Position numbers and translations under genes: made by a program
Shown here: positions 35,882-44,673 of the stretch, one piece after another
Layout: every line of letters begins with the position of its first letter
Numbering within the stretch: position 1 is the stretch's first letter
Source of the DNA: Candidatus Berkiella cookevillensis
Lineage (GTDB): Bacteria; Pseudomonadota; Gammaproteobacteria; Berkiellales; Berkiellaceae
Assembly: GCF_001431315.2 (NCBI RefSeq)
Contig: NZ_LKHV02000001.1
Coordinates: forward strand, 1,488,001 to 1,552,000
Direction of reading: 5' to 3'
DNA: 64,000 nucleotides
Notes under the pieces: model-generated
The model's database searches: none
Seen by the model: only the letters and a program-made list of their open reading frames with translations
Told to the model about the DNA's origin: nothing

Positions 35882-36853
35882 ATGTATGATAAATGGCACA
35901 ACTATTCAAAGTCAAACGCTCAAACGCATGAAGCGCCAACTTCATCATCGCCAGTAGAAGCAGAGATCGTTACGCCAGATTTTTCTCCTGGCACTGTTAG
36001 CTCAAATGATGAAGAAGAAATAACCGTCGATTTAATTGAACAATATCTAAAAGAAATTAGGCATATCCCCTTGCTCACTAAAGAAGAGGAAATACAATAT
36101 GCGCGCCTTGTACAACAAGGTGATAATGCTGCTCGTAAAAAAATGATTGAATCAAATTTACGTTTAGTGGTAAAAATTGCGAGACGCTATCTCAGAAGTG
36201 ATCTACATATCCTCGATCTCATTGAAGAGGGAAATCTAGGTCTCATGCATGCTGTAGAAAAATACGACCCAGAAAAAGGCTTTCGTTTCTCTACCTATGG
36301 TGCATGGTGGATTCAGCAAAATATTGAACGCGCTATCATGAACCAAGGTAGAACAGTTCGTGTCCCCGTACATGTTGTGAAAAAAATTAATTCTTGTTTT
36401 CGCATGAAAAGAGAATTGTCTAAGGCACTAGAACATGCGCCTACCTCAAAAGATTTAGCTGAAGCGCTGTCAAAATCAACCAGCGATATTGAACACATGA
36501 TGGTACTAAGTGAAAAAGTGCTTTCAATTGATAGCCCCTCTTCTGATTACTTTGACAGAACGATGCTAGATACCTTGAAAGATGAAAACTCAGACGATCC
36601 TTTTGTTTCTTTCATGGAAAAGAATTTATCCAACCAGATAAATCAATGGCTTAATCACCTTTCTCCTAAACACAGAGAAATCATTGTTAAACGTTACGGA
36701 CTCTGTGGTTCTGAGCCTAAAACACTTGATCAAACTGGATTTGAAGTAGGCTTAACACGCGAAAGAGTCAGACAACTTCAGACCGAAGGCTTGAAACAAT
36801 TAAAGCAATTTATTGAAGCTGATGGTGAAAATAAAACATCTTTATTTATTTAA
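35882..36853 (+). CDS. rpoS: Stationary-phase sigma factor RpoS
   Basis: 323 residues from ATG 35882 (an upstream in-frame start at 35834 adds a non-family N-terminus). Region 1.2/2 begins [22 protein letters not shown]. Regions 2.3-2.4 read [20 protein letters not shown], and region 4.2 reads [19 protein letters not shown], all matching the RpoS group of sigma70 proteins. It directs RNA polymerase to stationary-phase, stress and, in Legionella-like bacteria, transmissive-phase genes. GGGTGACGGA precedes the start. It is not next to nlpD, the common neighbour in enterobacteria. Confidence 0.92.
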   Translation: MYDKWHNYSKSNAQTHEAPTSSSPVEAEIVTPDFSPGTVSSNDEEEITVDLIEQYLKEIRHIPLLTKEEEIQYARLVQQGDNAARKKMIESNLRLVVKIARRYLRSDLHILDLIEEGNLGLMHAVEKYDPEKGFRFSTYGAWWIQQNIERAIMNQGRTVRVPVHVVKKINSCFRMKRELSKALEHAPTSKDLAEALSKSTSDIEHMMVLSEKVLSIDSPSSDYFDRTMLDTLKDENSDDPFVSFMEKNLSNQINQWLNHLSPKHREIIVKRYGLCGSEPKTLDQTGFEVGLTRERVRQLQTEGLKQLKQFIEADGENKTSLFI

Positions 36854-36958
36854 GAAAGAGAGTACGAACTAAATAATACACTCCTCCCATTAACGCTCGA
36901 ATTTTTTGTGGCATCTGCGATATAATCTTCTATACATTTTTTAGTATTTGATCGCCAC

Positions 36959-38254
36959 ATGAATAATTATCTACTTTATATTACCATGGCCTGTAATTTA
37001 TCAGCCCTTGTATGGCTTTTTTATAAACATGCCAAACTTGCAAAAAATCTATCCTTCTTACTTACACAACATTTTCAACAATTTCAAAATCACTTTAATC
37101 AACAACTTTCTCAAGAAGTTGACAAACTGAAGACACAGCAACATACACATACGCAACAATTATATGAAACACATTTAAAATCTCAGCATTTGCAAAATGA
37201 ATCACTACAAAAACTTATGCATACGCTTCAATCACAACATGAAACAAGCATTCATAAGCTTCAAGTTGCGATTGGTGAAAACTATGCCCACCAACACAAG
37301 CAACTGCATGAGGTATTAACACATTCTACAAAACAGCTACACGAGCAATTTAATATTTTAAATCAATCGACTGAACGCCACATGATTCAAATTAATCAAT
37401 CGATGGAAACACATCTTCTCAAGGGCTTTGAAAAAACCAATGAAACCTTTAGCAGCATTATCCAACGCCTTGCAATCATTGACGATGCGCAAAAGAAAAT
37501 TACTGACCTATCACAAAATGTTGTCAACTTACAGGACATTTTGAAAGATAAACGTTCCCGTGGTGCCTTTGGAGAAATACAACTCAAAGCACTCATCGAT
37601 AATTTATTACCCGAACAAAGTTATCAATTCCAATACACGTTATCCAATGGTGCACGCGCAGACTGCACTTTATTCTTACCCAACCCAACGGGAAATATTG
37701 TTATTGATGCTAAATTTCCTTTAGAAAATTATCAAAAAATGACTGATTTTGAGGAAAACACACAAGGAAAGATTGAACTAGCGCGCTTATTTAAACAAGA
37801 CATTAAAAAGCACATCCAGGATATTAGTTCTAAATATATTATTCCCAATGAAACCGCTGAAGGCGCCATTATGTTTATCCCTGCTGAAGCAGTTTTTGCA
37901 GAAATTCATGCACACCACCCTGATTTGGTTGAACTCGCTTACCAAAAGAAAGTCTGGATGACCTCCCCCACTACGTTAATGGCCATCTTAACAACCGCAC
38001 AAACTGTTTTAAAAGACGATGCAACTAAAAAGCAAATACATATTATTCAACGGCATTTAAAACTCTTGGCTCAAGATTTTGGGCGATTTGAAAAACGTAT
38101 GGAAAATTTATCTAAACACTTACAGCAAGCTAATATAGATGCAGAACAAGTCAATACCTCTGCAAAGAAAATTGCTAAGCAATTTACACTTATTGAAAAT
38201 GTTGAATTAGCGCATGAGCAATTATCTTGCCTTGAAGCCCAAGAAATAGAGTAA
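36959..38254 (+). CDS. rmuC: DNA recombination protein RmuC
   Basis: 431 residues. An N-terminal membrane anchor (LLYITMACNLSALVWLFY) is followed by a long Gln/His-rich coiled coil (about 35-190) and the RmuC nuclease-like domain: RGAFGEIQLKALIDNLLP, SNGARADCTLFLP, VIDAKFPLENYQK and FIPAEAVFAEIHAHHPDL. RmuC limits DNA inversions and short-homology rearrangement and is related to restriction-endonuclease-like folds. Length and domain order are normal. The next gene starts 28 bp downstream and may be co-transcribed. Confidence 0.9.
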   Translation: MNNYLLYITMACNLSALVWLFYKHAKLAKNLSFLLTQHFQQFQNHFNQQLSQEVDKLKTQQHTHTQQLYETHLKSQHLQNESLQKLMHTLQSQHETSIHKLQVAIGENYAHQHKQLHEVLTHSTKQLHEQFNILNQSTERHMIQINQSMETHLLKGFEKTNETFSSIIQRLAIIDDAQKKITDLSQNVVNLQDILKDKRSRGAFGEIQLKALIDNLLPEQSYQFQYTLSNGARADCTLFLPNPTGNIVIDAKFPLENYQKMTDFEENTQGKIELARLFKQDIKKHIQDISSKYIIPNETAEGAIMFIPAEAVFAEIHAHHPDLVELAYQKKVWMTSPTTLMAILTTAQTVLKDDATKKQIHIIQRHLKLLAQDFGRFEKRMENLSKHLQQANIDAEQVNTSAKKIAKQFTLIENVELAHEQLSCLEAQEIE

Positions 38255-38282
38255 CAATATTTCCGTAATGAGGAGAATACCC

Positions 38283-38981
38283 ATGCAAAAAGGCATAGAT
38301 ACCCCAAATGCACTCTTAAAAAAATACCAAGAAAGGTTAAGCGCGTCACAACGTGCGCTTATTGATAATTTTATGGAAACGGTGGGATTTGAGATCACTT
38401 CTTGGCAACCTACATTTTCACAAAGCGAGATGGAGTGTGACACTATTCATAATATTGAACTTTTATTAACAAAATGGTTTTGCATTATTGAAGAAAACAT
38501 TCTCGATATACTCGAGGAGATTCCCAATAGAGACACACAGGCAGGTGAACTGCATACTTGGTTTGTGGCCTTTGATAAAATAATGACCAATCATCCAACA
38601 GAGTCAGCCAAAGATAAGTGCAAATTTATGCGCCAATTGATGGCTGCTGTAGATTATAATCTCTCTTTTATAGTCGCTTGTGCCCATTCTGTTGCAAATT
38701 GCCCATTCTTCGATTTTACAGCCAATTATCCAAAACTGATTCTCGAACTCAAAAATGTGCATGAAAAAGATCCAGATAACGCTAGCTATCTTTACCCAAA
38801 AGCCATAGAGACACTCATTCGCACTTGGGCGAACTCGCACGCAACTCTATTATTGATGCGCTTTGCACCTTGTGTCACCACGCAATATGGACAATACTCT
38901 CGGCAACAACCCATTCTCCAAGTTGAGGATACCGCCCCCGGTACACTGCCTAAACTACGGCGTCACAATTCTTTTTCCTAA
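38283..38981 (+). CDS. Hypothetical helical protein
   Basis: 232 residues. ATG 38283 is chosen because AGGAG (38270-38274) lies 8 bp before it. The protein is alpha-helical, moderately Cys-rich, and ends in KLRRHNSFS. No family is recognised, and there is no signal peptide or clear membrane helix. It follows rmuC closely and is convergent with the DMT-family gene, whose stop is 9 bp away. The C-terminal RRHNS looks like a basophilic kinase site, a weak hint at best. Confidence 0.72.
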   Translation: MQKGIDTPNALLKKYQERLSASQRALIDNFMETVGFEITSWQPTFSQSEMECDTIHNIELLLTKWFCIIEENILDILEEIPNRDTQAGELHTWFVAFDKIMTNHPTESAKDKCKFMRQLMAAVDYNLSFIVACAHSVANCPFFDFTANYPKLILELKNVHEKDPDNASYLYPKAIETLIRTWANSHATLLLMRFAPCVTTQYGQYSRQQPILQVEDTAPGTLPKLRRHNSFS

Positions 38982-38990
38982 AGTACCCTG

Positions 38991-39911
38991 CTAAAGACTT
39001 GAGTCTGATCGCTTAATATTCCAAGCGATCAGCACAAAGACAATCATTATGGTTGAAAGCGCCCAAAGCTTTGGCAATTCTGTAAAGGCAAGGTAGCCCA
39101 CAATGCTGTTAAATAAGAATCGGCAAATATCAAAGGGGGCTAAAAAAGTAATTTCAGCAAAGACCAATGCCTTACTCACACAATAAATAGCAAAAACAGT
39201 TAGCAATCCAGCAAGTGACAACCACCCTAAATGAGCTATGCTAATGGGTGTCCATTGTGACAGAGCAGGAATAAAGGATACGGGAATAATAAATAACAAT
39301 AATGATAAAGTGAGCATGCGTGCACCACAGCCTCTTTGCGCAAGCAATCGTGTCGTGATTTTAGCAACGGCAAAACAAAAAGCAGAAATCAATACAAACA
39401 AAACCCCCAGACTATTGGCTTGATTCGCTTTTAGCACTTCTACTGTCTGCATAATAAAAAGAGTTGCGATAAAACTCACGCTGATCAAAGCAATGCGAAT
39501 AATATTCAAGTTCTCTTTCAAGACCCAATTTGCAATCAACACCCCCATAATAGGGCCAACAATACTCAAAGCAACCGCATCTGATAGCGGCAAATAAAAT
39601 AAAGCAAAATACCAGGTGATAACAGCAACCCCAGAAAAAACACCTCTGAGGAGGTGAATCGGTATATGTTTCAGCTGCCAAGCAGCAGCACTTTTAAAGT
39701 ACCATGGCAGCAGTATTAGAAATGCAATTAAATCTTGGAAAAATACAATTTCATAAACAGGTAAAGCAGGAATATCGCTGGCAACCCCACCCGATAAATA
39801 ACGCGCAACACCATCTAATCCTGCATAGCAAGCAAAAGCAGCTATTTTCCAAGCGGCTCCCATCCATGCATGATGTGATTTTGGGGTTCTAATCTGCTGA
39901 ATTGCCTGCAA
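38991..39911 (-). CDS. EamA/DMT-family transporter
   Basis: 306 residues with ten predicted transmembrane helices and two EamA halves (first half ending around MQTVEVLKANQANSL, second beginning SLGVLFVLISAFCFAVAKI). The RhaT/YdcZ-like DMT family exports or imports small metabolites across the inner membrane. The predicted start is TTG at 39911 with GAGAGG about 8 bp upstream; a later ATG (MGAAWKIAAFACYAG) is the alternative. A terminator-like hairpin lies in the leader. The substrate cannot be told from sequence; in intracellular bacteria this family includes SAM and nucleotide-sugar transporters. Confidence 0.83.
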   Translation of the reverse strand: MQAIQQIRTPKSHHAWMGAAWKIAAFACYAGLDGVARYLSGGVASDIPALPVYEIVFFQDLIAFLILLPWYFKSAAAWQLKHIPIHLLRGVFSGVAVITWYFALFYLPLSDAVALSIVGPIMGVLIANWVLKENLNIIRIALISVSFIATLFIMQTVEVLKANQANSLGVLFVLISAFCFAVAKITTRLLAQRGCGARMLTLSLLLFIIPVSFIPALSQWTPISIAHLGWLSLAGLLTVFAIYCVSKALVFAEITFLAPFDICRFLFNSIVGYLAFTELPKLWALSTIMIVFVLIAWNIKRSDSSL

Positions 39912-39927
39912 AAGTGCCTCTCATTTT

Positions 39928-39956
39928 AAAAAAGAGCATATACACGAAGCTCTTTT
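39928..39956 (-). terminator. Terminator-like hairpin in the leader of the EamA gene
   Basis: On the minus strand AAAAGAGC pairs with GCTCTTTT across 11 nt and is followed by a run of T, only about 20 bp before the TTG start. No gene ends here on that strand, so it may act as an attenuator or mark an upstream leader. Confidence 0.5.
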
Positions 39957-40100
39957 ATTTTTGAAATGAGTATAGGGACAGTTGTCTCTATATTCAATTG
40001 TTAATTCCTAAACGCCTACATCGGTCAAAGGCAAACTAAGCTATGATCATCTAAACTTTATTAATAAGGGCTATAACTTTTAATTTATTCAGGAAACTTA

Positions 40101-41258
40101 ATGTTTCGTTCCCTTAAAGAATCTATTATCCATTGGATCACATATGAACCACCGCCCAGTGGCTTTCCACTCTGCGATTTTGAACGCATTCGCTATGAAG
40201 TGCGCCCTTCTGATGTATTACTCATTGAAGGCAGAAGTCGGGCAAGCACGGTGATTAAGCAAATAACCCAAAGCTCTTGGTCACACTCCTGTATTTATAT
40301 TGGTCGATTACACGATATTGACGATATTCAGCTGCGCCAAGAACTGGCAGAGCATTTTACAGGCTCTCCCGATGAACAATTAGTCATTGAGGGTTACCTA
40401 GGGAAAGGAACCATCGTCAATCCCCTGAAGAATTACAAACAAGATCATATACGCATTTGCAGACCCAGAGGCTTGTCTCGAAAAGACGCCCAAAAAGTTC
40501 TAGAGTACGCTATTTCGCAAATAGGGACAGAATATAATACACGACAAATTTTTGACCTCGCACGATTCTTAGTGCCGTGGAGCATTTTACCGAGCCGTTG
40601 GCGCTCTTCTTTATTCGAACATCATGTCGGAGAATCAACTAAAACTGTATGTTCAACCATGATCGCTGAAGCTTTTTCTTCTGTAGAATTTCCAATTTTG
40701 CCACTGATTAAACAGCATGAAGAAACGGGTATTGAGCTTATTCAAAGAAATCCCAAACTCTATACACCACGCGATTTTGATTATTCTCCTTTTTTTGAAA
40801 TCATAAAATACCCTTTCATAGAACTCTCTGATAGTCCAAATTATCGTAATTTACCCTGGAACAGAACAGGATTAGTAAGTTCTGATGGGCAATCTGTCGA
40901 AGAAACGCCGATACAATCTAAGAAAAAAAATAAAAATAAGCAGAGTGAAAAAATCAAAAATATCACAGAGCCACTTTCTTCATCAGAATTAGAAAAAGAA
41001 CCAGAAAACAAGGCAGTGCAAACAGAGAGCCTTTTCTCTGAGTCAGAATTGAATCCTGAATTGAATAATGACCAAACAGCGAAGCTACATATTGAAGACA
41101 CAGTGCTGAATACGGATAACGAGCCTGCAAACCACCTTAAAGAACCACCTCATACGGAAGACACTGTAGAAAAAATAGCAATAGCAGAAGAGAAGCCATC
41201 AAAAAGCTTACTCCAGCGCATAACACCCTCCATTCCAATCAAACTCTCTAAAGGCTAA
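40101..41258 (+). CDS. Permuted NlpC/P60 (YiiX-like) papain-fold protein
   Basis: 385 residues. Residues about 35-215 form a YiiX/YebB-like permuted papain domain: the His block SSWSHSCIYIG (about 65-75), the motif GTEYNTRQIFDLARF, and the nucleophile block TVCSTMIAEAF (about 190-200), where Cys and His would pair. Such proteins act on acyl or peptide/amide bonds of lipids or cell wall. The C-terminal 130 residues are charged and disordered (KKKNKNKQSEK; repeated ELEKEPEN). AGGAAAC precedes the ATG. There is no signal peptide, so a cytosolic or secreted effector role is possible. The substrate is unknown. Confidence 0.8.
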   Translation: MFRSLKESIIHWITYEPPPSGFPLCDFERIRYEVRPSDVLLIEGRSRASTVIKQITQSSWSHSCIYIGRLHDIDDIQLRQELAEHFTGSPDEQLVIEGYLGKGTIVNPLKNYKQDHIRICRPRGLSRKDAQKVLEYAISQIGTEYNTRQIFDLARFLVPWSILPSRWRSSLFEHHVGESTKTVCSTMIAEAFSSVEFPILPLIKQHEETGIELIQRNPKLYTPRDFDYSPFFEIIKYPFIELSDSPNYRNLPWNRTGLVSSDGQSVEETPIQSKKKNKNKQSEKIKNITEPLSSSELEKEPENKAVQTESLFSESELNPELNNDQTAKLHIEDTVLNTDNEPANHLKEPPHTEDTVEKIAIAEEKPSKSLLQRITPSIPIKLSKG

Positions 41259-41288
41259 AGAGAATACAATCTGGCTAATCAAGACAAA

Positions 41289-41330
41289 TTGGATACCAGT
41301 CTTTACTGGCATGACACAATATATGAGAAA
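41289..41330. repeat. Short dispersed palindromic repeat (REP-like)
   Basis: AATTGGATACCAGTCTTTAC followed by TGGCATGACA contains CCAGT/ACTGG arms. Its complement reads ATGCCAGTAAAGACTGGTAT, a sequence type found dispersed in many gammaproteobacterial genomes. It is noncoding. Confidence 0.55.
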
Positions 41331-41384
41331 TTTGTAAATTAACCAACTATGCAGGTGATGAGCGGACTCTCCCCTGTATTTATC

Positions 41385-41606
41385 TAACCTCACCCGCCCT
41401 ACGGGCACCCTCTCCTGTCAACAGGAGAGGGAAAGTGCCGTATATCATTATTCAACTCAAAAAAACATCCTACAATTACAAACTATGTGCTTGCTCGTCC
41501 CTCTCCTAATTTTAGGAGAGGGTGGCTGAAAGCCGGGTGAGGTTAACAAAAAATTTAAAACAGCTCATCACTAAGTGCCGTAAAGCAGATTTCAGCTCAA
41601 TTTTAG
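41385..41606 (+). repeat. Miniature palindromic element, family M1, copy 1
   Basis: The 161-bp core (41385-41545) starts TAACCTCACCCG and ends with its complement CGGGTGAGGTTA. Two strong internal palindromes are CCCTCTCCTG...CAGGAGAGGG and CCCTCTCCTA...TAGGAGAGGG. A right flank to about 41606 (AAACAGCTC...CTCAATTTTAGG) is also shared between copies. It has no transposase. The rest of the 41259-41716 gap holds only a short REP-like sequence. Confidence 0.9.
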
Positions 41607-41716
41607 GCATCAACTTGCATTTTAATACAGCGTATAAAAATTGCTTGATACCACATAGCATGGTTCCTACAATAGATTCACCCTACTTATTGTTTTAGTT
41701 AAAAATCTTGAAATTC

Positions 41717-42508
41717 ATGACCCAGCAATTCATTTCTCTTTTGCAGTATTGTGTTGTTTTCTACATAGTCTTAACAGCACTATTTTACTTGTTGTCTGAC
41801 TTTATTATTTTTCAACCGCCTCAACCACCTCGATATCATTTGAATTCCAATATTCAGTTTGTTACCTTGGCCAATGGTGGAAAAATTGCAACGACTTATT
41901 ATGAAAATCCTCACTCAAAATACACCTTGCTCTATAGCCATGGTAATGCAGAAGATTTAGGCACATTACAAGCTTATCTGTATTATTACTTTCAACGTGG
42001 ATATTCTATTCTTGCTTATGATTATGAAGGCTATGGCTTAAGCAGCGGAAAAGCATCAGAACAAAATGTTTATCAAAACGTCGAAGCTGTATTTAAATAT
42101 ATGCAAAACGACTTAGGCATTTCTGCAGATCGCATTATTGTGCATGGTTCTTCTTTAGGCTCAGGCCCAAGCGTTCACTTGGCATCAAGACATAAAGTAG
42201 CAGGTCTTATTTTAGAAGCCCCCTTCGTCTCTACCTATAGAGTAAAAACAAGATTTCCTCTCATTCCTTTTGATAAATTCGTCAATATCAAAAAAATAGC
42301 ACAAGTCAAAGCCCCTCTTCTTATCATTCATGGTAAAAGAGATACTATTGTGCCCTTTTGGCATGGTCAAAAATTAATGCAAGCCGCTAATCGACCCAAA
42401 ACCTTTTTCGAAGTAGAATATGCAGGCCATAACGACCTCATCCAAGTTTCGGGTGCAGCTTACTGGCAAACAATTGAAACTTTTGTAAATGGCTTAAATC
42501 ATGAATGA
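41717..42508 (+). CDS. Membrane-anchored alpha/beta hydrolase (ABHD17/Bem46-like)
   Basis: 263 residues from ATG 41717 (a TTG at 41708 is possible). An N-terminal helix ([19 protein letters not shown]) anchors a serine hydrolase. The oxyanion block is SHGNAEDLG, the nucleophile motif GSSLGSG, the acid HGKRDTIVP and the catalytic His AGHNDL. The pattern is that of ABHD17/Bem46-type hydrolases, which act on lipids or thioesters; a role in depalmitoylation is known for the eukaryotic members only. It overlaps the YchJ gene by 8 bp, so the two are translationally coupled. Confidence 0.85.
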   Translation: MTQQFISLLQYCVVFYIVLTALFYLLSDFIIFQPPQPPRYHLNSNIQFVTLANGGKIATTYYENPHSKYTLLYSHGNAEDLGTLQAYLYYYFQRGYSILAYDYEGYGLSSGKASEQNVYQNVEAVFKYMQNDLGISADRIIVHGSSLGSGPSVHLASRHKVAGLILEAPFVSTYRVKTRFPLIPFDKFVNIKKIAQVKAPLLIIHGKRDTIVPFWHGQKLMQAANRPKTFFEVEYAGHNDLIQVSGAAYWQTIETFVNGLNHE

Positions 42509-43001
42509 ACCAATGACTTCAGATAAATTTTCCTGTTACTGCTGTAGTGGAAAAAATTACCAAGAATGCTGTGAGCCTTATCACCTCGGTACATTGCTCC
42601 CTGACACCCCTGAACAATTAATGCGCTCACGCTATAGTGCATTTGCTATAAAAGACATGGTTTATATTGAAACGACCATGAAAGAAAAAGCACTGCATTC
42701 TGCCGATCTTGAGCAAACAGAAGAATGGCTTAAGCACATTAACTGGAAAAAGCTAAGCGTCATCAAAAGTGAATCACCCCAAGCATCCTCAGGGATTGTT
42801 CATTTTATTGCAGAATACGAAGAAAATGGGCAAGAACGACGCCTAGAAGAAATAAGTGAATTTAAGAAAATTGCAGGTAGATGGTATTACGTCCATGGAC
42901 GCCAACTTAATCCACAACAAGCGCAAGCCAAAAATAAAATTGGCAGAAACGATCCCTGTCCTTGCGCAAGTGGAAAGAAATACAAGCACTGCTGTAGTTG
43001 A
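42501..43001 (+). CDS. YchJ-family protein with two SEC-C zinc motifs
   Basis: 166 residues. The N-terminal SEC-C motif ([13 protein letters not shown]) is followed by the YchJ-type SNTF2-like domain ([20 protein letters not shown]), and a second C-terminal SEC-C motif ([18 protein letters not shown]) closes the protein. SEC-C motifs bind zinc and are also found in SecA. Exact function is unknown. The start overlaps the hydrolase gene by 8 bp. Length is normal for the family (about 150-160). Confidence 0.9.
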   Translation: MNEPMTSDKFSCYCCSGKNYQECCEPYHLGTLLPDTPEQLMRSRYSAFAIKDMVYIETTMKEKALHSADLEQTEEWLKHINWKKLSVIKSESPQASSGIVHFIAEYEENGQERRLEEISEFKKIAGRWYYVHGRQLNPQQAQAKNKIGRNDPCPCASGKKYKHCCS

Positions 43002-43009
43002 GGTGCCCC

Positions 43010-44092
43010 CTAAAAACTAAGATTTGAGTTTTTTCGCGAGTGATTATTGTTCTCAACAATAGGATCGCCACCTTCTGGTGGTGGAAAATCTATATGCAAA
43101 GCCTTAAGTCCCCATTCTTCCGAGCTAGATTGTGCTGATTTGCTAAATACTAAAGATTTATCTTTTGCTTCTGCAGGAATGCTGCTTGAAACGGGCTGTT
43201 CACTCTCAAGCTGTAGTGCTTCTAATTTCTCTACCAATGAATGAGCTTCCATGCTTGAATCTGATTTTGCTATTGGAACAGTTGAAGAAGCAACTTTTTT
43301 TTGTGCGGCTGAGTGTTTTTTTTGTGCATCAAAATCATCGGCGGCTTCAGAATCGGCTGTTGACTCCATTGATGCAGTAGTACCTTGTAGAGCATTCCAC
43401 TGGAACGATATTAATGCTTGAATGCCCGCACATGCTTCTATCGCAAGCAGTAAATCCGCTTGATGCTCATTTATAAGAGATAAAAATGCATATGGCTGCC
43501 CATGAAAATAGGCATAGTTTAGTAATGTCCAACCATTAGGATGATATGCATTTCTTGCATTTACCGAAACACATGATTTGTCTAAGAATGCAAAAACGCT
43601 TTGCCAATCATCATATTCTGCCGCACGAAAGAGTGCTGCTTCAGCACATAAAACCTGATAGGTTTTTGCTTTATATCTTTCAATCAATGTTTTTGTATTG
43701 ACCAAATCACTGTCCTGTTTTGCCCAGTCTAAAATGCTTCTATAACTAGAACGATAAGGCATTATATAATTCGAAGTTAGCCAACCATGCTCAATCAAAT
43801 GAAGGATCAGTGGCCATTTTTTGTTCTGAATCAAATGTTCCATTGTATGTGGACTGGGATGCTGACAAGCACCAGGATAATGACGTAACCGAGCAATAAT
43901 CTCTATATTACCTTGAAACAAAGCGTAATCTACAATTGAATTGGATGGTGCAGAAGGAAAGGCAGCTTCCCGTATATTTGCAAGCTCAGGATGCTGATCG
44001 AGCATCTTAAAAACATCGACCCATTTACGCTTGTGTATCAACGCAAATAATGTATCAGCCAAAGGTTTTCTAGGATCTTGAAATCTCAGCAT
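43010..44092 (-). CDS. Ankyrin-like repeat protein
   Basis: 360 residues. The N-terminal 220 residues contain weak ankyrin-type repeats (SIVDYALFQGNIEIIARLR; EAALFRAAEYDDWQSVFAFL; GWTLLNYAYFHGQPYAFLSL). A low-complexity Ser/Ala/Lys region (about 245-345) ends in SRKNSNLSF. It is convergent with the YchJ gene, 8 bp apart. No signal peptide is seen. Cytosolic or secreted scaffold; the target is unknown. Confidence 0.77.
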   Translation of the reverse strand: MLRFQDPRKPLADTLFALIHKRKWVDVFKMLDQHPELANIREAAFPSAPSNSIVDYALFQGNIEIIARLRHYPGACQHPSPHTMEHLIQNKKWPLILHLIEHGWLTSNYIMPYRSSYRSILDWAKQDSDLVNTKTLIERYKAKTYQVLCAEAALFRAAEYDDWQSVFAFLDKSCVSVNARNAYHPNGWTLLNYAYFHGQPYAFLSLINEHQADLLLAIEACAGIQALISFQWNALQGTTASMESTADSEAADDFDAQKKHSAAQKKVASSTVPIAKSDSSMEAHSLVEKLEALQLESEQPVSSSIPAEAKDKSLVFSKSAQSSSEEWGLKALHIDFPPPEGGDPIVENNNHSRKNSNLSF

Positions 44093-44245
44093 TTTATCCC
44101 CACTTATCTATATTAGAGAGCAAGCACACTTCTCATTTTATTGGCTATAATTACATAGTTCATTCGAAGAATCTATGCATAATAAAGCTGTTAGTCTAAA
44201 TAAAAAACAAAATATGGGTAAGATAATTAACTTTTTGTCAAAAAA

Positions 44246-44358
44246 AAGGTTGAATTTCCATGAGGCGAGAAATTCAACCTTACTGTAAAAAGCAAAATTA
44301 TATGAGGCTTAATTTTGCTTAGGCATTTAAACTGGTTTCTTCATCCTATCTTAAATGC
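44246..44358. ncRNA. Three consecutive hairpins in the intergenic region upstream of the serB-serA fusion
   Basis: Three adjacent stem-loops lie in the 581-bp gene-free gap: AAGGTTGAATTTC (44246-44258) paired with 44269-44281; AAGCAAAATTA (44290-44300) paired with 44310-44320; and GCATTTAA (44323-44330) paired with 44351-44358. The first two loops both contain ATGAGGC. No known riboswitch consensus is recognised and the strand is uncertain. It could be a small RNA or a leader structure; transcription is not shown. The rest of the gap is AT-rich with no ORF. Confidence 0.45.
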
Positions 44359-44673
44359 TATACCGCTATTATACTTATTAAGATTTTTATCCATATCAGA
44401 AAAAGTCTTAGTGATGAGCGCCACAAGAGATACAAAAAAGTTAATTGCATGATTATTAATAAATAATAGACAATTTAAGTCATTAGAAGCTAGATGAATG
44501 GATTAAATAAGCGGATGAATCTGTTATTCTCAGCATCTTAAGAGCATGATTTTCTGGTGCATCAGGCTACGTTGCATTGTTTAAACTTTCTTCTGCATAT
44601 ACACTTGAGCAATATTACAGCTTCTACTTTCTTCTGTGCTTTAATAATAACTTAACAAAAAAACGATAATAAT

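Noticed and set aside
41289..41330. A short coding sequence reading MPVKTGIQF
   Set aside because: This translation comes from a dispersed palindromic repeat and has no ribosome-binding site.
44246..44358. A known riboswitch class (SAM, glycine or similar) before the serine gene
   Set aside because: The stems and loops do not match a consensus I know, and the distance to the start is over 300 bp. Kept only as an unassigned structured element.
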